Shown in pieces: positions 46,193-57,421 of a DNA stretch of 64,000 nt (position 1 is its first letter; every line of letters begins with the position of its first letter). Source of the DNA: Mycolicibacterium tokaiense (lineage in GTDB: Bacteria > Actinomycetota > Actinomycetes > Mycobacteriales > Mycobacteriaceae). Position numbers and translations under genes: made by a program. The notes below the pieces were generated by a model. It ran no database searches. It saw nothing but the letters and a program-made list of their open reading frames with translations, and was not told the origin of the DNA. Where the stretch lies: contig NZ_AP022600.1 of assembly GCF_010725885.1 (NCBI RefSeq), positions 3,224,001 to 3,288,000 on the forward strand, in the 5' to 3' direction.

Positions 46193-47773
46193 GTGCTGAT
46201 CAGACGATGGACCGCGGCGCTGGCCCTGGTGACGCTGCTGGTGGGCTGCTCCGACGGCGGCGCCGACGGGCCGGCCTCCACGCTGGACTCCGGCGTCGTG
46301 GCCACCGCCGCGGGCTCGGTGCGCGGCCTCGTCGCTCCGGATCATGTTCTCTTCCAAGGGATTCCGTATGCGGCCGCGGCGGTCGGGGACCTGCGCTTCG
46401 CGCCGCCCGCGCCCCCGCCGCGCTGGGAGGGCATGCGCGACGCCACCAAGGTGGGCCCGCGCTGTATCCAGGACGCCGCGCGTGACCCGGACTGGGGCCG
46501 CGGGATGAGTGAGGACTGCCTGTCGCTCAACGTCTGGTCGCCCACCGACGCCGAGGACCTGCCGGTGATGGTGTGGATCCACGGTGGGGCGTTCGTCAAC
46601 GGCAGCGCCGACCTCTACAACGCGCAGTGGCTGGCCACCCGCGGCGACATCGTGGTGGTGACCGTCAACTACCGGCTCGGCGCGCTGGGATTCCTGGCCC
46701 ATCCGGCCCTGGGTCCGGAGGCCGAGGTGGGCAACTACGGCCTGGCCGACCAGCAGGCCGCGCTGCGCTGGGTGCGCGACAACATCGCCGCGTTCGGCGG
46801 GGATCCGGCCAAGGTGACGGTGGCCGGCGAGTCGGCAGGCGCCATGTCGGTCTGCGATCACCTGGTTTCGCCCGGTTCTGCTGAGCTGTTCCGGGCCGCC
46901 ATCCTGATGAGCGGACCGTGCGGGGCACAGATCGACGTCGCCGCGGCCCGCCAACCCAGCCTGGACTACGCCGCCGGTGTGGGGTGCCCCGAGTCGGCCG
47001 CCGCTCCGGCCTGCCTGCGCGCCCTGCCCGCCGACGCCCTCACCGAGCCGGTCCCGTTCGGCCTCCTCGGTGACGAAGCGCTCTCCGGGCCGGTCACCGG
47101 GACCACGATCCTGCCGGTGGACCCGGTGGAGGCCATGGAGCAGGGCGAAGTCGGCCAACTGCCCGTGCTGGTGGGCACCACCAGCGACGAGTTCACGCTG
47201 TTCATGGCGCTGGAGTTCCTGCGGTCGGGTCGCGAACCCGGTCCGGCGGACTATCCGGGCCTGCTGGAGCGCACCTTCGGCGCCGACGCGGTGGCGGTGG
47301 AGCGGCAGTACCCGCTGGCGGCACACGCCGACAACACCTCGCTGGCCTACGCCGCGGCCGTCACCGACGGGCAGTTCGCCTGTGTGAACGCATCGATGGC
47401 CGACGGCATGGCCGCCGCGGGAGCCCCGGTGTACTCCTATGAGTTCACCGACGCGTCCGCGCCGGCGCCCGAGCCGCTGCGCCAAGTCCCGTTCCCGGTG
47501 GGGGCCAGTCACTCGCTGGAGCTGCGGTATTTGTTCGACATCGGCGGCGCACCCGCGCTGAACACCGCGCAGCAGCGGCTGTCGGACCAGATGATCGGAT
47601 ACTTCACCGCGTTCGTGCGCGACGGGGTGCCCGCGGCGCCGGATGCGCCCGAGTGGCCGCGGCTCGACGGTGCGGGCGGGCCGCGGATGTCCTTCGACAC
47701 CGGTGGCAGCGAGGTCCGATCGGGCTTCGAGCAGGAACACCAGTGCGACTTCTGGGCGGGGCTGCGGCGCTGA
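46193..47773 (+). CDS. type B carboxylesterase lipoprotein
   Basis: A 526-aa carboxylesterase/lipase. The first 18 residues form a lipoprotein signal with lipobox LVGC, so the mature enzyme is probably anchored outside the membrane. EDCLSLNVWSP, the oxyanion motif WIHGGAF and the nucleophile elbow GESAGAMSVC are classic type B features. GTG 46193 has GGGAG 5 bases upstream and opens the signal; TTG 46169 is less likely. TATTGT at 46154-46159 could be the -10. Repeat copy 4 starts 19 bp after its stop, and no other terminator is visible there. Confidence 0.9.
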   Translation: MLIRRWTAALALVTLLVGCSDGGADGPASTLDSGVVATAAGSVRGLVAPDHVLFQGIPYAAAAVGDLRFAPPAPPPRWEGMRDATKVGPRCIQDAARDPDWGRGMSEDCLSLNVWSPTDAEDLPVMVWIHGGAFVNGSADLYNAQWLATRGDIVVVTVNYRLGALGFLAHPALGPEAEVGNYGLADQQAALRWVRDNIAAFGGDPAKVTVAGESAGAMSVCDHLVSPGSAELFRAAILMSGPCGAQIDVAAARQPSLDYAAGVGCPESAAAPACLRALPADALTEPVPFGLLGDEALSGPVTGTTILPVDPVEAMEQGEVGQLPVLVGTTSDEFTLFMALEFLRSGREPGPADYPGLLERTFGADAVAVERQYPLAAHADNTSLAYAAAVTDGQFACVNASMADGMAAAGAPVYSYEFTDASAPAPEPLRQVPFPVGASHSLELRYLFDIGGAPALNTAQQRLSDQMIGYFTAFVRDGVPAAPDAPEWPRLDGAGGPRMSFDTGGSEVRSGFEQEHQCDFWAGLRR

Positions 47774-47792
47774 CCGTTGGCCGCGCACCCCG

Positions 47793-47848
47793 ACATGTGT
47801 GCGGTTTTGCGGGGGACACGCCGCTGAAGCTCAGTAGGGCACACATGT
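47793..47848 (+). repeat. 56-bp intergenic repeat, copy 4
   Basis: Begins ACATGTGTGCGGTTTTGCGG, continues GGGACACGCCGCTGAAGCTC and ends AGTAGGGCACACATGT. The outer 10-bp inverted repeats are exact. TTTTGCGG replaces the TTTACTGC of copies 1-3. The right end extends to GCACACATGTGTGC. Confidence 0.9.
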
Positions 47849-47865
47849 GTGCGAGGCGACCGTGG

Positions 47866-47921
47866 ACATGTGTGCGGTTTTGCGGGGGACACGCCGCCAG
47901 AGCTGAGTAGGGCACACATGT
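47866..47921 (+). repeat. 56-bp intergenic repeat, copy 5
   Basis: Same family and subtype as copy 4 (TTTTGCGGGGGACACGCCGC), with exact 10-bp terminal inverted repeats and the extended GCACACATGTGTGC palindrome at its right end. It begins 17 bp after copy 4, in the same orientation. Confidence 0.9.
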
Positions 47922-48275
47922 GTGCGCCGGCGGGGAGGGGTGCAGCGGGGGCTGTACATCCGTTGACCAGGGATTTGGATAGCGCCGGGATCTAGGGCAT
48001 ACTGTTCGGGTTGCCTTCTGCCGGGTCGACGCACTCTGCGTCCGATTCAGCGTGGGCATCCGACCTGCGCCCCCACGGGCGCGTCCGGTCCAACCTTAGG
48101 CGCGATCGAATTTTCGACGCGGACGAGGCTGCGTGAGGGCGACACACCCGACCGCGTGGACCGGTGAACCAAAGACAGGTAAACAGCGGCGGCATTTCGC
48201 GCGGGCATCGCGCGGAACGACTGGACAGTTGGGGGCTCCAAGGGGAGCCCCGTGAGTAGTGAGGTAGGAGAAAGC
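47922..48275 (+). promoter_or_regulatory. S10 operon promoter and leader
   Basis: No gene is seen in these 354 bp. TACTGT (48000-48005) fits a TANNNT -10, with TTGGAT (47975-47980) 19 bp upstream as a weak -35. The leader of about 265 nt ends with a hairpin GGGGCTCC (48232-48239) / GGAGCCCC (48244-48251), 14 bp before the rpsJ ribosome-binding sequence. Such a leader could carry r-protein feedback control. Confidence 0.4.
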
Positions 48276-48581
48276 GTGGCGGGACAAAAGATCCGCATCA
48301 GGCTGAAGGCCTACGACCACGAGGCTATTGACGCCTCGGCGCGCAAGATCGTCGAGACGGTCACCCGTACCGGCGCCAGCGTGGTCGGACCGGTGCCGCT
48401 GCCGACCGAGAAGAACGTGTACTGCGTCATCCGGTCCCCGCACAAGTACAAGGACTCGCGGGAGCATTTCGAGATGCGCACCCACAAGCGCCTGATCGAC
48501 ATCCTCGACCCGACGCCGAAGACCGTTGACGCCTTGATGCGCATCGATCTGCCGGCCAGCGTCGACGTGAACATCCAGTAG
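48276..48581 (+). CDS. rpsJ: 30S ribosomal protein S10
   Basis: Encodes S10 (101 aa), a 30S head protein that also joins transcription antitermination complexes (NusE). [35 protein letters not shown] and [18 protein letters not shown] are diagnostic. GTG 48276 is preceded by GGAGAAAGC; the ATG-like start at 48252 in the same frame gives an unconserved extension. First gene of the S10 operon. Confidence 0.97.
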
Positions 48582-48595
48582 GAGACCCAAGAACC

Positions 48596-49249
48596 ATGGC
48601 ACGTAAAGGCATTCTGGGCACCAAGCTGGGCATGACACAGGTGTTCGACGAGAACAACAAGGTCGTTCCCGTGACGGTCGTCAAGGCCGGACCCAATGTG
48701 GTGACCCGTATCCGCACCACCGAGCGCGACGGCTACAGCGCCGTGCAGCTCGCGTACGGCGAGATCAGCCCCCGCAAGGTGAACAAGCCGGTCACCGGCC
48801 AGTTCGCCGCCGCCGGGGTGAACCCGCGCCGCCACCTCGCCGAGCTCCGGCTCGACGACGAGGCCGCCGCCGCCGAGTACGAACTCGGCCAGGAGCTGAC
48901 CGCCGAGATCTTCGCCGACGGCGCGTTCGTCGACGTCACCGGCACCAGCAAGGGCAAGGGCTTCGCCGGCACCATGAAGCGTCACGGCTTCAAGGGCCAG
49001 GGCGCCAGCCACGGCGCGCAGGCCGTGCACCGTCGGCCCGGCTCGATCGGTGGCTGCGCCACCCCGGGTCGCGTCTTCAAGGGCACGCGCATGTCCGGCC
49101 GCATGGGTAATGACAAGGTCACCACGCAGAACCTGAAGGTGCACAAGGTCGACGCCGAGAATGGTGTCATCTTGATCAAGGGCGCCATCCCCGGCCGCAA
49201 CGGCGGGCTCGTCATGGTTCGCACCGCGATCAAACGAGGTGAGAAGTAG
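48596..49249 (+). CDS. rplC: 50S ribosomal protein L3
   Basis: Encodes L3 (217 aa), an early 50S assembly protein whose extension reaches the peptidyl-transferase centre. The start [17 protein letters not shown] and the central [21 protein letters not shown] are conserved. It lies 14 bp after rpsJ and 2 bp before rplD in the S10 operon. Confidence 0.98.
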   Translation: MARKGILGTKLGMTQVFDENNKVVPVTVVKAGPNVVTRIRTTERDGYSAVQLAYGEISPRKVNKPVTGQFAAAGVNPRRHLAELRLDDEAAAAEYELGQELTAEIFADGAFVDVTGTSKGKGFAGTMKRHGFKGQGASHGAQAVHRRPGSIGGCATPGRVFKGTRMSGRMGNDKVTTQNLKVHKVDAENGVILIKGAIPGRNGGLVMVRTAIKRGEK

Positions 49250-49251
49250 CA

Positions 49252-49899
49252 ATGGCAACCACGATCGACGTTCGCACGCCGGACGGCAAGACCGACGGCA
49301 CCGTGGAACTCCCGGCTGCCCTGTTCGATGTCGAGGCGAACATCGCGCTGCTGCACCAGGTGGTGACCGCCCAGCTGGCGGCCGCGCGCCAGGGCACGCA
49401 CTCCACCAAGACCCGCGGTGAGGTCTCCGGCGGCGGCAAGAAGCCGTACCGCCAGAAGGGCACCGGTCGCGCCCGCCAGGGATCGACCCGCGCACCGCAG
49501 TTCACCGGTGGTGGCATCGTGCACGGCCCCAAGCCGCGCGACTACAGCCAGCGCACCCCCAAGAAGATGATTGCCGCCGCTCTGCGTGGCGCCCTCAGTG
49601 ACCGCGCCCGCAACCAGCGCATCCACGCTGTTACCGAGCTGCTCAGCGGTCAGACCCCTTCGACCAAGGCGGCCAAGGCTTTCCTGGCCAGCTTGACGGA
49701 GAACAAGAAGGTGCTCGTCGTGATCGGCCGCGCCGACGAGGTGGGTGCCAAGAGCGTGCGCAACCTGCCCGGCGTGCACGTCATCTCGCCGGACCAGCTC
49801 AACACCTACGACGTGCTGCACGCCGACGACGTGGTGTTCAGCGTCGAGGCGCTGAACGCCTACATCGAGGCCAACACCAAGGAAGGGGCGAACGCCTGA
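49252..49899 (+). CDS. rplD: 50S ribosomal protein L4
   Basis: Encodes L4 (215 aa), which lines the peptide exit tunnel and in some bacteria autoregulates the S10 operon. [20 protein letters not shown] is the tunnel loop and is conserved. GAGGTGAGAAG precedes the ATG. Its stop overlaps the rplW start as TGATG. Confidence 0.98.
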   Translation: MATTIDVRTPDGKTDGTVELPAALFDVEANIALLHQVVTAQLAAARQGTHSTKTRGEVSGGGKKPYRQKGTGRARQGSTRAPQFTGGGIVHGPKPRDYSQRTPKKMIAAALRGALSDRARNQRIHAVTELLSGQTPSTKAAKAFLASLTENKKVLVVIGRADEVGAKSVRNLPGVHVISPDQLNTYDVLHADDVVFSVEALNAYIEANTKEGANA

Positions 49900-50201
49900 T
49901 GGCCACCATCGCCGACCCCCGCGACATCATCCTGGCCCCGGTCATCTCGGAGAAGAGCTACGGGCTGATCGAGGACAACGTGTACACGTTCATCGTGCAC
50001 CCGGACTCGAACAAGACCCAGATCAAGATCGCCATCGAGAAGATCTTCAAGGTCAAGGTCGATTCGGTGAACACGCAGAACCGCCAGGGCAAGCGCAAGC
50101 GCACCCGTGCCGGCTACGGCCAGCGCAAGAGCACCAAGCGCGCGCTGGTCACCCTGGCCGCGGGAAGCAAGCCCATCGATCTGTTCGGAGCGCCGGCGTA
50201 G
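49899..50201 (+). CDS. rplW: 50S ribosomal protein L23
   Basis: Encodes L23 (100 aa), located at the tunnel exit where trigger factor and SRP dock. [19 protein letters not shown] and [20 protein letters not shown] are conserved. The ATG overlaps the rplD stop by one base. rplB follows after 21 bp with its own ribosome-binding site. Confidence 0.97.
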   Translation: MATIADPRDIILAPVISEKSYGLIEDNVYTFIVHPDSNKTQIKIAIEKIFKVKVDSVNTQNRQGKRKRTRAGYGQRKSTKRALVTLAAGSKPIDLFGAPA

Positions 50202-50222
50202 CCGGCAGGGAGATCTAGAAGA

Positions 50223-51059
<837 letters not shown>

Positions 51060-51077
51060 GCGAGGAAGGAAAGAGCC

Positions 51078-51358
51078 ATGCCACGCAGCCTGAAGAAGGG
51101 TCCGTTCGTCGACGGCCATCTGCTCAAGAAGGTCGACGTCCAGAACGAGAAGAACACCAAGCAGGTCATCAAGACCTGGTCCCGTCGGTCCACCATCCTC
51201 CCCGACTTCATCGGGCACACCTTCGCCGTTCACGACGGTCGCAAGCACGTGCCGGTGTTCGTCACCGAGGCCATGGTCGGGCACAAGCTGGGCGAGTTCG
51301 CCCCCACCCGCACTTTCAAGGGTCACATCAAAGATGACCGGAAGAGCAAGAGGCGGTA

Positions 51359-51359
<1 letters not shown>
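51078..51359 (+). CDS. rpsS: 30S ribosomal protein S19
   Basis: Encodes S19 (93 aa), a 30S head protein that contacts S13 and the A-site finger. [19 protein letters not shown] and the [16 protein letters not shown] segment are conserved. GGAAGGAAAG precedes the ATG. The stop TAA overlaps the rplV start as TAATG. Confidence 0.98.
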
Positions 51360-52653
<1,294 letters not shown>

Positions 52654-52655
52654 AC

Positions 52656-53072
52656 ATGCTTATCCCTCGCAGGGTCAAGCACCGCAAGCAGCACCACCCG
52701 CAGCAGCGCGGCATCGCCAGCGGCGGTACCTCGGTGAGCTTCGGTGACTACGGCATCCAGGCGTTGGAGCACACCTACCTGACCAACCGTCAGATCGAGT
52801 CCGCTCGTATCGCCATTAACCGGCACATCAAGCGTGGCGGCAAGGTGTGGATCAACATCTTCCCGGACCGCCCGTTGACCAAGAAGCCTGCCGAGACCCG
52901 CATGGGTTCGGGTAAGGGTTCGCCCGAATGGTGGGTGGCCAACGTCAAGCCCGGCCGCGTGCTCTTCGAGCTCAGCTACCCGGACGAGAAAATCGCGCGC
53001 GAGGCGCTGACCCGCGCGATCCACAAGCTGCCGATCAAGGCACGCATCATCACGCGAGAGGAGCAGTTCTGA
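52656..53072 (+). CDS. rplP: 50S ribosomal protein L16
   Basis: Encodes L16 (138 aa), which helps place the A-site t[22 protein letters not shown] and [20 protein letters not shown] are conserved. The stop overlaps the rpmC start as TGATG. Confidence 0.98.
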   Translation: MLIPRRVKHRKQHHPQQRGIASGGTSVSFGDYGIQALEHTYLTNRQIESARIAINRHIKRGGKVWINIFPDRPLTKKPAETRMGSGKGSPEWWVANVKPGRVLFELSYPDEKIAREALTRAIHKLPIKARIITREEQF

Positions 53073-53305
53073 TGGCAGTCGGAGTTACGCCTGGCGAACT
53101 GCGGGAGCTCACCGAAGAAGAGCTGACCGATCGTCTGCGCGAGTCGAAGGAAGAGCTGTTCAACCTGCGCTTCCAGATGGCCACCGGGCAGCTGGACAAC
53201 AACCGTCGGCTGCGCACCGTGCGCCGGGAAATCGCACGCATCTACACGGTGCTGCGGGAACGTGAACTGGGTCTGACCGCCGGACCCGATGGTGAGGAAT
53301 CGTGA
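53072..53305 (+). CDS. rpmC: 50S ribosomal protein L29
   Basis: Encodes L29 (77 aa), a small two-helix protein near the tunnel exit. [20 protein letters not shown] and [20 protein letters not shown] are conserved. ATG 53072 has GAGAGGAG upstream inside rplP; a longer in-frame start would overlap rplP by 145 bp and is rejected. The stop overlaps the rpsQ start. Confidence 0.97.
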   Translation: MAVGVTPGELRELTEEELTDRLRESKEELFNLRFQMATGQLDNNRRLRTVRREIARIYTVLRERELGLTAGPDGEES

Positions 53306-53604
53306 TGGCAGAACAGGACAAGGGCACCAAGCACACGCCCCGTACCGAGCAGCCGCGTGGCCGTCGCAAGACCGCCATCGGCTACGTGGTCAGCGACAAG
53401 ATGCAGAAGACCATCGTCGTCGAGCTGGAGGACCGCAAGTCCCACCCGCTGTACGGCAAGATCATCCGCACCACCACCAAGGTGAAGGCGCATGACGAGA
53501 ACGGCGACGCCGGCATCGGCGATCGCGTGTCGCTCATGGAGACCCGGCCGCTGTCGGCGTCCAAGCGCTGGCGGCTGGTCGAGGTGCTCGAGAAGGCCAA
53601 GTAG
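53302..53604 (+). CDS. rpsQ: 30S ribosomal protein S17
   Basis: Encodes S17 (100 aa), a primary 16S rRNA binding protein. [20 protein letters not shown] and [20 protein letters not shown] are conserved. Adjacent GTG 53302 and ATG 53305 both follow GAGG; the double-Met start mirrors that of M. tuberculosis S17. It is the last gene of the S10 operon here, followed 25 bp later by a strong hairpin, so rplN-rplX and the following genes are not in this unit. Confidence 0.97.
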   Translation: MMAEQDKGTKHTPRTEQPRGRRKTAIGYVVSDKMQKTIVVELEDRKSHPLYGKIIRTTTKVKAHDENGDAGIGDRVSLMETRPLSASKRWRLVEVLEKAK

Positions 53605-53629
53605 CACCCGCAGTTCATTTCATCTCGAA

Positions 53630-53664
53630 AATGCCCGTCGCGTCACTTCGCGGCGGGCATTCTT
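53630..53664 (+). terminator. Rho-independent terminator ending the S10 operon
   Basis: AATGCCCGTCGCG and CGCGGCGGGCATT form a 13-bp stem with one G-T pair and a 6-base loop, followed by CTTCGTC. Confidence 0.8.
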
Positions 53665-53685
53665 CGTCTGATCGCGCCAATGTGT

Positions 53686-53714
53686 TTGCGGGACCGTCGG
53701 TTTCTGCATAGGAT
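53686..53714 (+). promoter_or_regulatory. promoter of the polysaccharide locus
   Basis: TTGCGG (53686-53691), a 17-bp spacer and TAGGAT (53709-53714) form a good mycobacterial promoter. The predicted start, 7 bp past the -10, falls on GTG 53721. The same TTGCGG-17-TAnnnT layout recurs before the BcsB-like gene. Confidence 0.55.
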
Positions 53715-53720
53715 CGCGAC

Positions 53721-53810
53721 GTGTTCTCCGGCCGTGGCACATCCCACCTGCAGACCTTGAGATGCGGGTGGACCAGCAGTTCTCTGTGCCCAGCCGCGTC
53801 GGCGGGCTGA
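53721..53810 (+). CDS. possible leaderless 29-residue upstream peptide
   Basis: A short frame opens with GTG exactly at the predicted transcription start and closes with TGA at 53810, 7 bp before the sugar-transferase ATG. It contains two Cys residues and no recognisable domain. Mycobacteria translate many leaderless small frames, some of which tune the gene downstream. It is supported only by position, and codon content is not distinctive. Confidence 0.3.
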   Translation: MFSGRGTSHLQTLRCGWTSSSLCPAASAG

Positions 53811-53817
53811 GCCGACG

Positions 53818-55311
53818 ATGGCTCTCCGATCCCATCTGGTCGCTTCGATGCCAGTAGCCGATGTCGCTAGCCTCGGTTCGCTGGACCGGCCCGCGCTGCT
53901 CACCCCGCCTTCCCCGGCCAGGCACAAACCCCGTAGCGTCGCCATCACCCTGGCCTCCGACGTTCTCACCGCGGCGGTGTCGCTGGCCGGCGGGGTCTGG
54001 TGGGCGTCGCTGGACAACGCCAACCTGGCGCCGGGCTGGCTGACGGTGCTGTTCGTTCCGTTGGTGGTGCTGCTGCTGAGCGTGCGCGGGGTTTACCAGC
54101 GCCGGCTCAACAGCAAGTTCCTCAACGAGATCGGCCCGATCGAGACCACCATCGCGGTGTCGGCCATCGTCTGGTTGGCGGCGATGGTTCTGCTGAACGT
54201 GCCGGGCCGGCCCGGGAAGATGGCGATCTACACCTGGATCTTCGCCGCGCTGCTGATCCCGCTCGGGCGGTTCGTCCTGGTGGCGATCCGGCGCCTGCAG
54301 CAGCGCACAGGCCAGTGGGGCGCTCCCACCCTGATCGTGGGCAACGGGCGGGTGGCCCACCAGATCATCGAACGCCTCGAGTCCTCGCCCGAATATGGTC
54401 TGCACCCCATCGGCCTGCTCGACGACGAGGCCCCCAACCTGGGCGGCGAGTCGCTGTCGGAATCCGCGGTGCCGTACATCGGCACGCTGGACGACATCGA
54501 CCGCGCAGTCACCGAAACCGGCGCGGAGAACATCTTCATCGCCTTCTCGCGGAGCCGTGATCAGGCCTTCACCGACGTGGTGCACATCGCCCACCGCCGA
54601 GGGCTACGGGTCTGGGTGGTGCCCCGCATGTTCGACACCATCGGCGAGCGGGCCCGCATCGAGCACATCGGCGGCCTGCCGGTGCTGGCGCTGTCCTACA
54701 CCAACCCCAACGGTTGGCAGTTCACCGCCAAGCACGCGTCCGACCGGATCCTGGCGGGACTGGGGCTGCTGGTCATCTCGCCGCTGTTCCTGACCTTGAT
54801 GCTGTTGGTCAAGCTCAGTTCACCGGGGCCGATCTTCTTCCAACAGGAGCGGGTGGGCCGCGACGGCCGGGTGTTCGGCTGCCTGAAATTCCGCTCGATG
54901 CGGCCGCCGAGTGCTTCTGACGCCCGGTTCGAGCTGATCACCGGTGCGGCGCCCGGCGGGGTGGAGGGGGTGGACCGCCGCACCAAGGTCGGCAAGTTCA
55001 TGCGGGCGACCTCACTCGACGAGCTGCCGCAGCTGATCAACGTGCTCCGCGGCGAGATGAGCCTGGTGGGACCCCGACCCGAACGCCCCGACTTCGTGGA
55101 ACTGTTCGAGATGCAGATCCGCCGCTACGGCGAACGCCACCGGGTGAAGGCCGGCGTGACGGGGTGGGCTCAGGTCCACGGACTACGGGGACAGACCTCG
55201 ATCGCCGACCGCGCCGAGTGGGACAACTACTACATCGAGAACTGGTCGCTGGGGCTGGATGTGAAGATCCTGCTGCTCACCGTCGCCGCGGTGTTCCGGG
55301 GCTCGGAGTAA
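53818..55311 (+). CDS. polyprenyl-phosphate sugar-1-phosphate transferase
   Basis: A 497-aa initiating transferase of the WcaJ/CpsE type. It has about four N-terminal membrane helices, a CoA-binding-like domain (TLIVGNGRVAHQIIERLE), one more helix near residue 315, and a C-terminal bacterial sugar transferase domain with QQERVGRDGRVFGCLKFRSM and SLDELPQLINVLRGEMSLVG. It would transfer sugar-1-phosphate from a nucleotide sugar to undecaprenyl or decaprenyl phosphate, starting a lipid-linked glycan. The ribosome-binding site before ATG 53818 is weak; ATG 53848 is an alternative. It is convergent with the flavoprotein gene, stops 1 bp apart. Confidence 0.9.
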   Translation: MALRSHLVASMPVADVASLGSLDRPALLTPPSPARHKPRSVAITLASDVLTAAVSLAGGVWWASLDNANLAPGWLTVLFVPLVVLLLSVRGVYQRRLNSKFLNEIGPIETTIAVSAIVWLAAMVLLNVPGRPGKMAIYTWIFAALLIPLGRFVLVAIRRLQQRTGQWGAPTLIVGNGRVAHQIIERLESSPEYGLHPIGLLDDEAPNLGGESLSESAVPYIGTLDDIDRAVTETGAENIFIAFSRSRDQAFTDVVHIAHRRGLRVWVVPRMFDTIGERARIEHIGGLPVLALSYTNPNGWQFTAKHASDRILAGLGLLVISPLFLTLMLLVKLSSPGPIFFQQERVGRDGRVFGCLKFRSMRPPSASDARFELITGAAPGGVEGVDRRTKVGKFMRATSLDELPQLINVLRGEMSLVGPRPERPDFVELFEMQIRRYGERHRVKAGVTGWAQVHGLRGQTSIADRAEWDNYYIENWSLGLDVKILLLTVAAVFRGSE

Positions 55312-55312
55312 C

Positions 55313-56713
55313 TCAGCTCGGGCGCAGCAGCCCGGCCTCGTGATAGCCGCGGTCGGTGTTCACCTGCCACGGATCGACGTTCTTGCCGAAGTAGCGGTCC
55401 ACGCTCTGCATGGCCGACAACATGGCGTGGTCCTGGTTGTCGTAGCGGTGCATGCCGTTGCGCCCGATCGTGTGCAGCGACGGGTAGGTGGCGCGCAGAT
55501 AGTCCCTGATCTGCGCGACGCTGCGGTCCTGCGCTGCGTTGCGGATCGGGTAGGCGTAGCGGGAGCGGACCACCATGACGTGCTCCACGTCGCCGGTGCT
55601 CACACCGAGGGTGCGCAGGTCGCGTTCCACGGTGGTGGTGAGGTCTTCTGTCGTGGAGGGGCGCAGCTCCTCGTCCGGGCCGATGAAGTACTCGAAGCCG
55701 AGGTAGGTGCCGTCGAATCCCTTGGGCGCCAGCGCACTCGACCAATGGGCGTAGTTCTGGATCCGACCCACCCGGAACCCGTCGCCAGGGGTGTACACCC
55801 AGTTGTAGGGCATGTCGTAGCGGGTGCCCAGCGCGACGGCCACCGTCACCAGCCCGCGGTGCTTCAACGTGGCGGCCAGGCGGCGGATGCGCTCGGGCGG
55901 CGCCGGATCGAGGGCCTCGACCAACAGCCGCAGCGGCATGCTGGAGAACACCGCGTCACCGGTGAGGGTGTCGCCGTTGTGCAGTTCCACCGTCCACATC
56001 CCGCCGGAGAACCGCACGCGGACAACGCGGGCGTCCAGCGCGGTGCTCACCCCCGCCGCATCCAGCGCGGCAGCAGCGGCTTCCCACAGCTGGCCCGGTC
56101 CGTAGCGGGGGTAGAGGAAGGCATCCTGGTCCACGTCGCGCTGCGCCCGGCGGCGCAGGTCCCAGTGAATCGGCTTGATCCGCTGCTCGGCCCAGTCGCT
56201 GGTGATGGAATCGGGTTCGGCGCGCCAGGTCTTGCGGACGTAGCCGTCGAAGAACATCTGGTACCAGTAGCGGCCGAAGGTGTCGGTGCCCCAATCCTGG
56301 AAGCTCGCCGACTCGTCGGGAGAGCGGGCGCTGCGCTGCATCCGGCTGGCGGTGAAGCTGCCCAGACCCCGCATGCCGCGCCACAGACCCAGTTGGGTCA
56401 ACAGTTCCCGCCCATGCAGGGGATAGCGAACGAAGTGACCGTCGACCAGCATGGCCGACCGCCGTCGCACCGAGATCCACTGGTCCGGCGGCAACAGCGA
56501 CTTCCACAGCTCCATCACGGTCTCGTTGCGGGTGAAGAAGCGGTGCCCACCCGGGTCGACGCGCCACTGATCCCTCCGCGGGGTGCGCGCCAGGCCGCCC
56601 ACCTGACCGGTCTCTTCCAGAATCCGCGGCCTGACGCCCATGCCCGCCAGCGTCAGTGCCGCCGTCAGCCCGGCCGGTCCGGCGCCGATGATCAGTGGCT
56701 CGGCCACGGTCAC
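55313..56713 (-). CDS. FAD-dependent oxidoreductase, UDP-galactopyranose mutase-like
   Basis: A 466-aa flavoprotein with the FAD motif IIGAGPAGLTAALTLAGMG at the N-terminus, EETGQVGGLARTP and DPGGHRFFTRNETV. This layout belongs to the protoporphyrinogen-oxidase/UDP-galactopyranose-mutase-like group often found in polysaccharide loci. A role in nucleotide-sugar or glycan modification is inferred from position; the reaction is unknown. GTG 56713 overlaps the stop of the upstream cis-prenyltransferase gene as GTGA. Confidence 0.82.
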   Translation of the reverse strand: MTVAEPLIIGAGPAGLTAALTLAGMGVRPRILEETGQVGGLARTPRRDQWRVDPGGHRFFTRNETVMELWKSLLPPDQWISVRRRSAMLVDGHFVRYPLHGRELLTQLGLWRGMRGLGSFTASRMQRSARSPDESASFQDWGTDTFGRYWYQMFFDGYVRKTWRAEPDSITSDWAEQRIKPIHWDLRRRAQRDVDQDAFLYPRYGPGQLWEAAAAALDAAGVSTALDARVVRVRFSGGMWTVELHNGDTLTGDAVFSSMPLRLLVEALDPAPPERIRRLAATLKHRGLVTVAVALGTRYDMPYNWVYTPGDGFRVGRIQNYAHWSSALAPKGFDGTYLGFEYFIGPDEELRPSTTEDLTTTVERDLRTLGVSTGDVEHVMVVRSRYAYPIRNAAQDRSVAQIRDYLRATYPSLHTIGRNGMHRYDNQDHAMLSAMQSVDRYFGKNVDPWQVNTDRGYHEAGLLRPS

Positions 56714-57363
56714 CGGCCCCGGCGCTGGGGGGAGAGCTGAAATTCGGAGAGCAGCTGGTCGATGGAGCCGGGTTCGAGGTCGTTGAGGGGGGTCGACAGG
56801 AAGGCCAATTGCGCGTACTGGCTCTGCATCGGCAGGAAGCCCGACAACAACGGTTCGGCGGTGGTGCGGATGACGAGGTCGACCTCGCCGATGTCGAAGG
56901 CGTCCGCGATGTCGATGTGCTCACGCTGGGCGCGCAGGTGGGCCTCGCGCATCTCGTCGACGGCGTCGTAGGCGGCCAGGATGTTGATCCTGAAATCCTC
57001 ACCGATCATCGTCGTCTCCAGTTTGCGGGCGGCTGACAGATAGGTACCCGGTAAGAGCTCGCGTTTACCGTGCAATCGCACGGAACAGGACGCCGGATCA
57101 AAATTCTGCGGCAGCAGCGTGGTGAAGAAATGGGTGGAAGCGGCGAAAACCGCGTCCAATTCTTCGTCGGCTCGTCCGAGGTTTGCCCGGCTGAGGTTGT
57201 ACACGGTGGCGGTGCGGACGCCACGGTCGTGTAAAAGCCTCAGAATGTCGGTGACTTTGTGGGCGCCGCGCAGATACGCCTCGGCGAGCGTGGTGGTGTT
57301 GGCCTCGGCCCAGCGGCGCAATCCATCGGGGATCAAGCCCACATGAGCCGGTCCTCGGTGCAC
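56710..57363 (-). CDS. divergent cis-prenyltransferase (UppS family)
   Basis: A 217-aa protein of the undecaprenyl diphosphate synthase family. HVGLIPDGLRRWAE corresponds to the diphosphate-binding HVAIIMDGNGRWA of E. coli UppS, with Asp13 retained, and VDLVIRTTAEPLLSGF to the IPP-binding region, with Arg166, Glu170 and Ser174 kept. However the Asn after DG is Leu, the second IPP-site Arg is Leu172, and the magnesium-binding Glu (E. coli Glu213) is Gln185. It may therefore make or bind an unusual prenyl diphosphate, or be inactive. GTG 57363 opens the frame. The coupled FAD gene follows. Confidence 0.8.
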   Translation of the reverse strand: MHRGPAHVGLIPDGLRRWAEANTTTLAEAYLRGAHKVTDILRLLHDRGVRTATVYNLSRANLGRADEELDAVFAASTHFFTTLLPQNFDPASCSVRLHGKRELLPGTYLSAARKLETTMIGEDFRINILAAYDAVDEMREAHLRAQREHIDIADAFDIGEVDLVIRTTAEPLLSGFLPMQSQYAQLAFLSTPLNDLEPGSIDQLLSEFQLSPQRRGR

Positions 57364-57421
57364 CTCGTACCCCCTGGCGACAGCGCTGCGGGCAAATGTA
57401 CATCGTGTAGCGGGCGGGACG

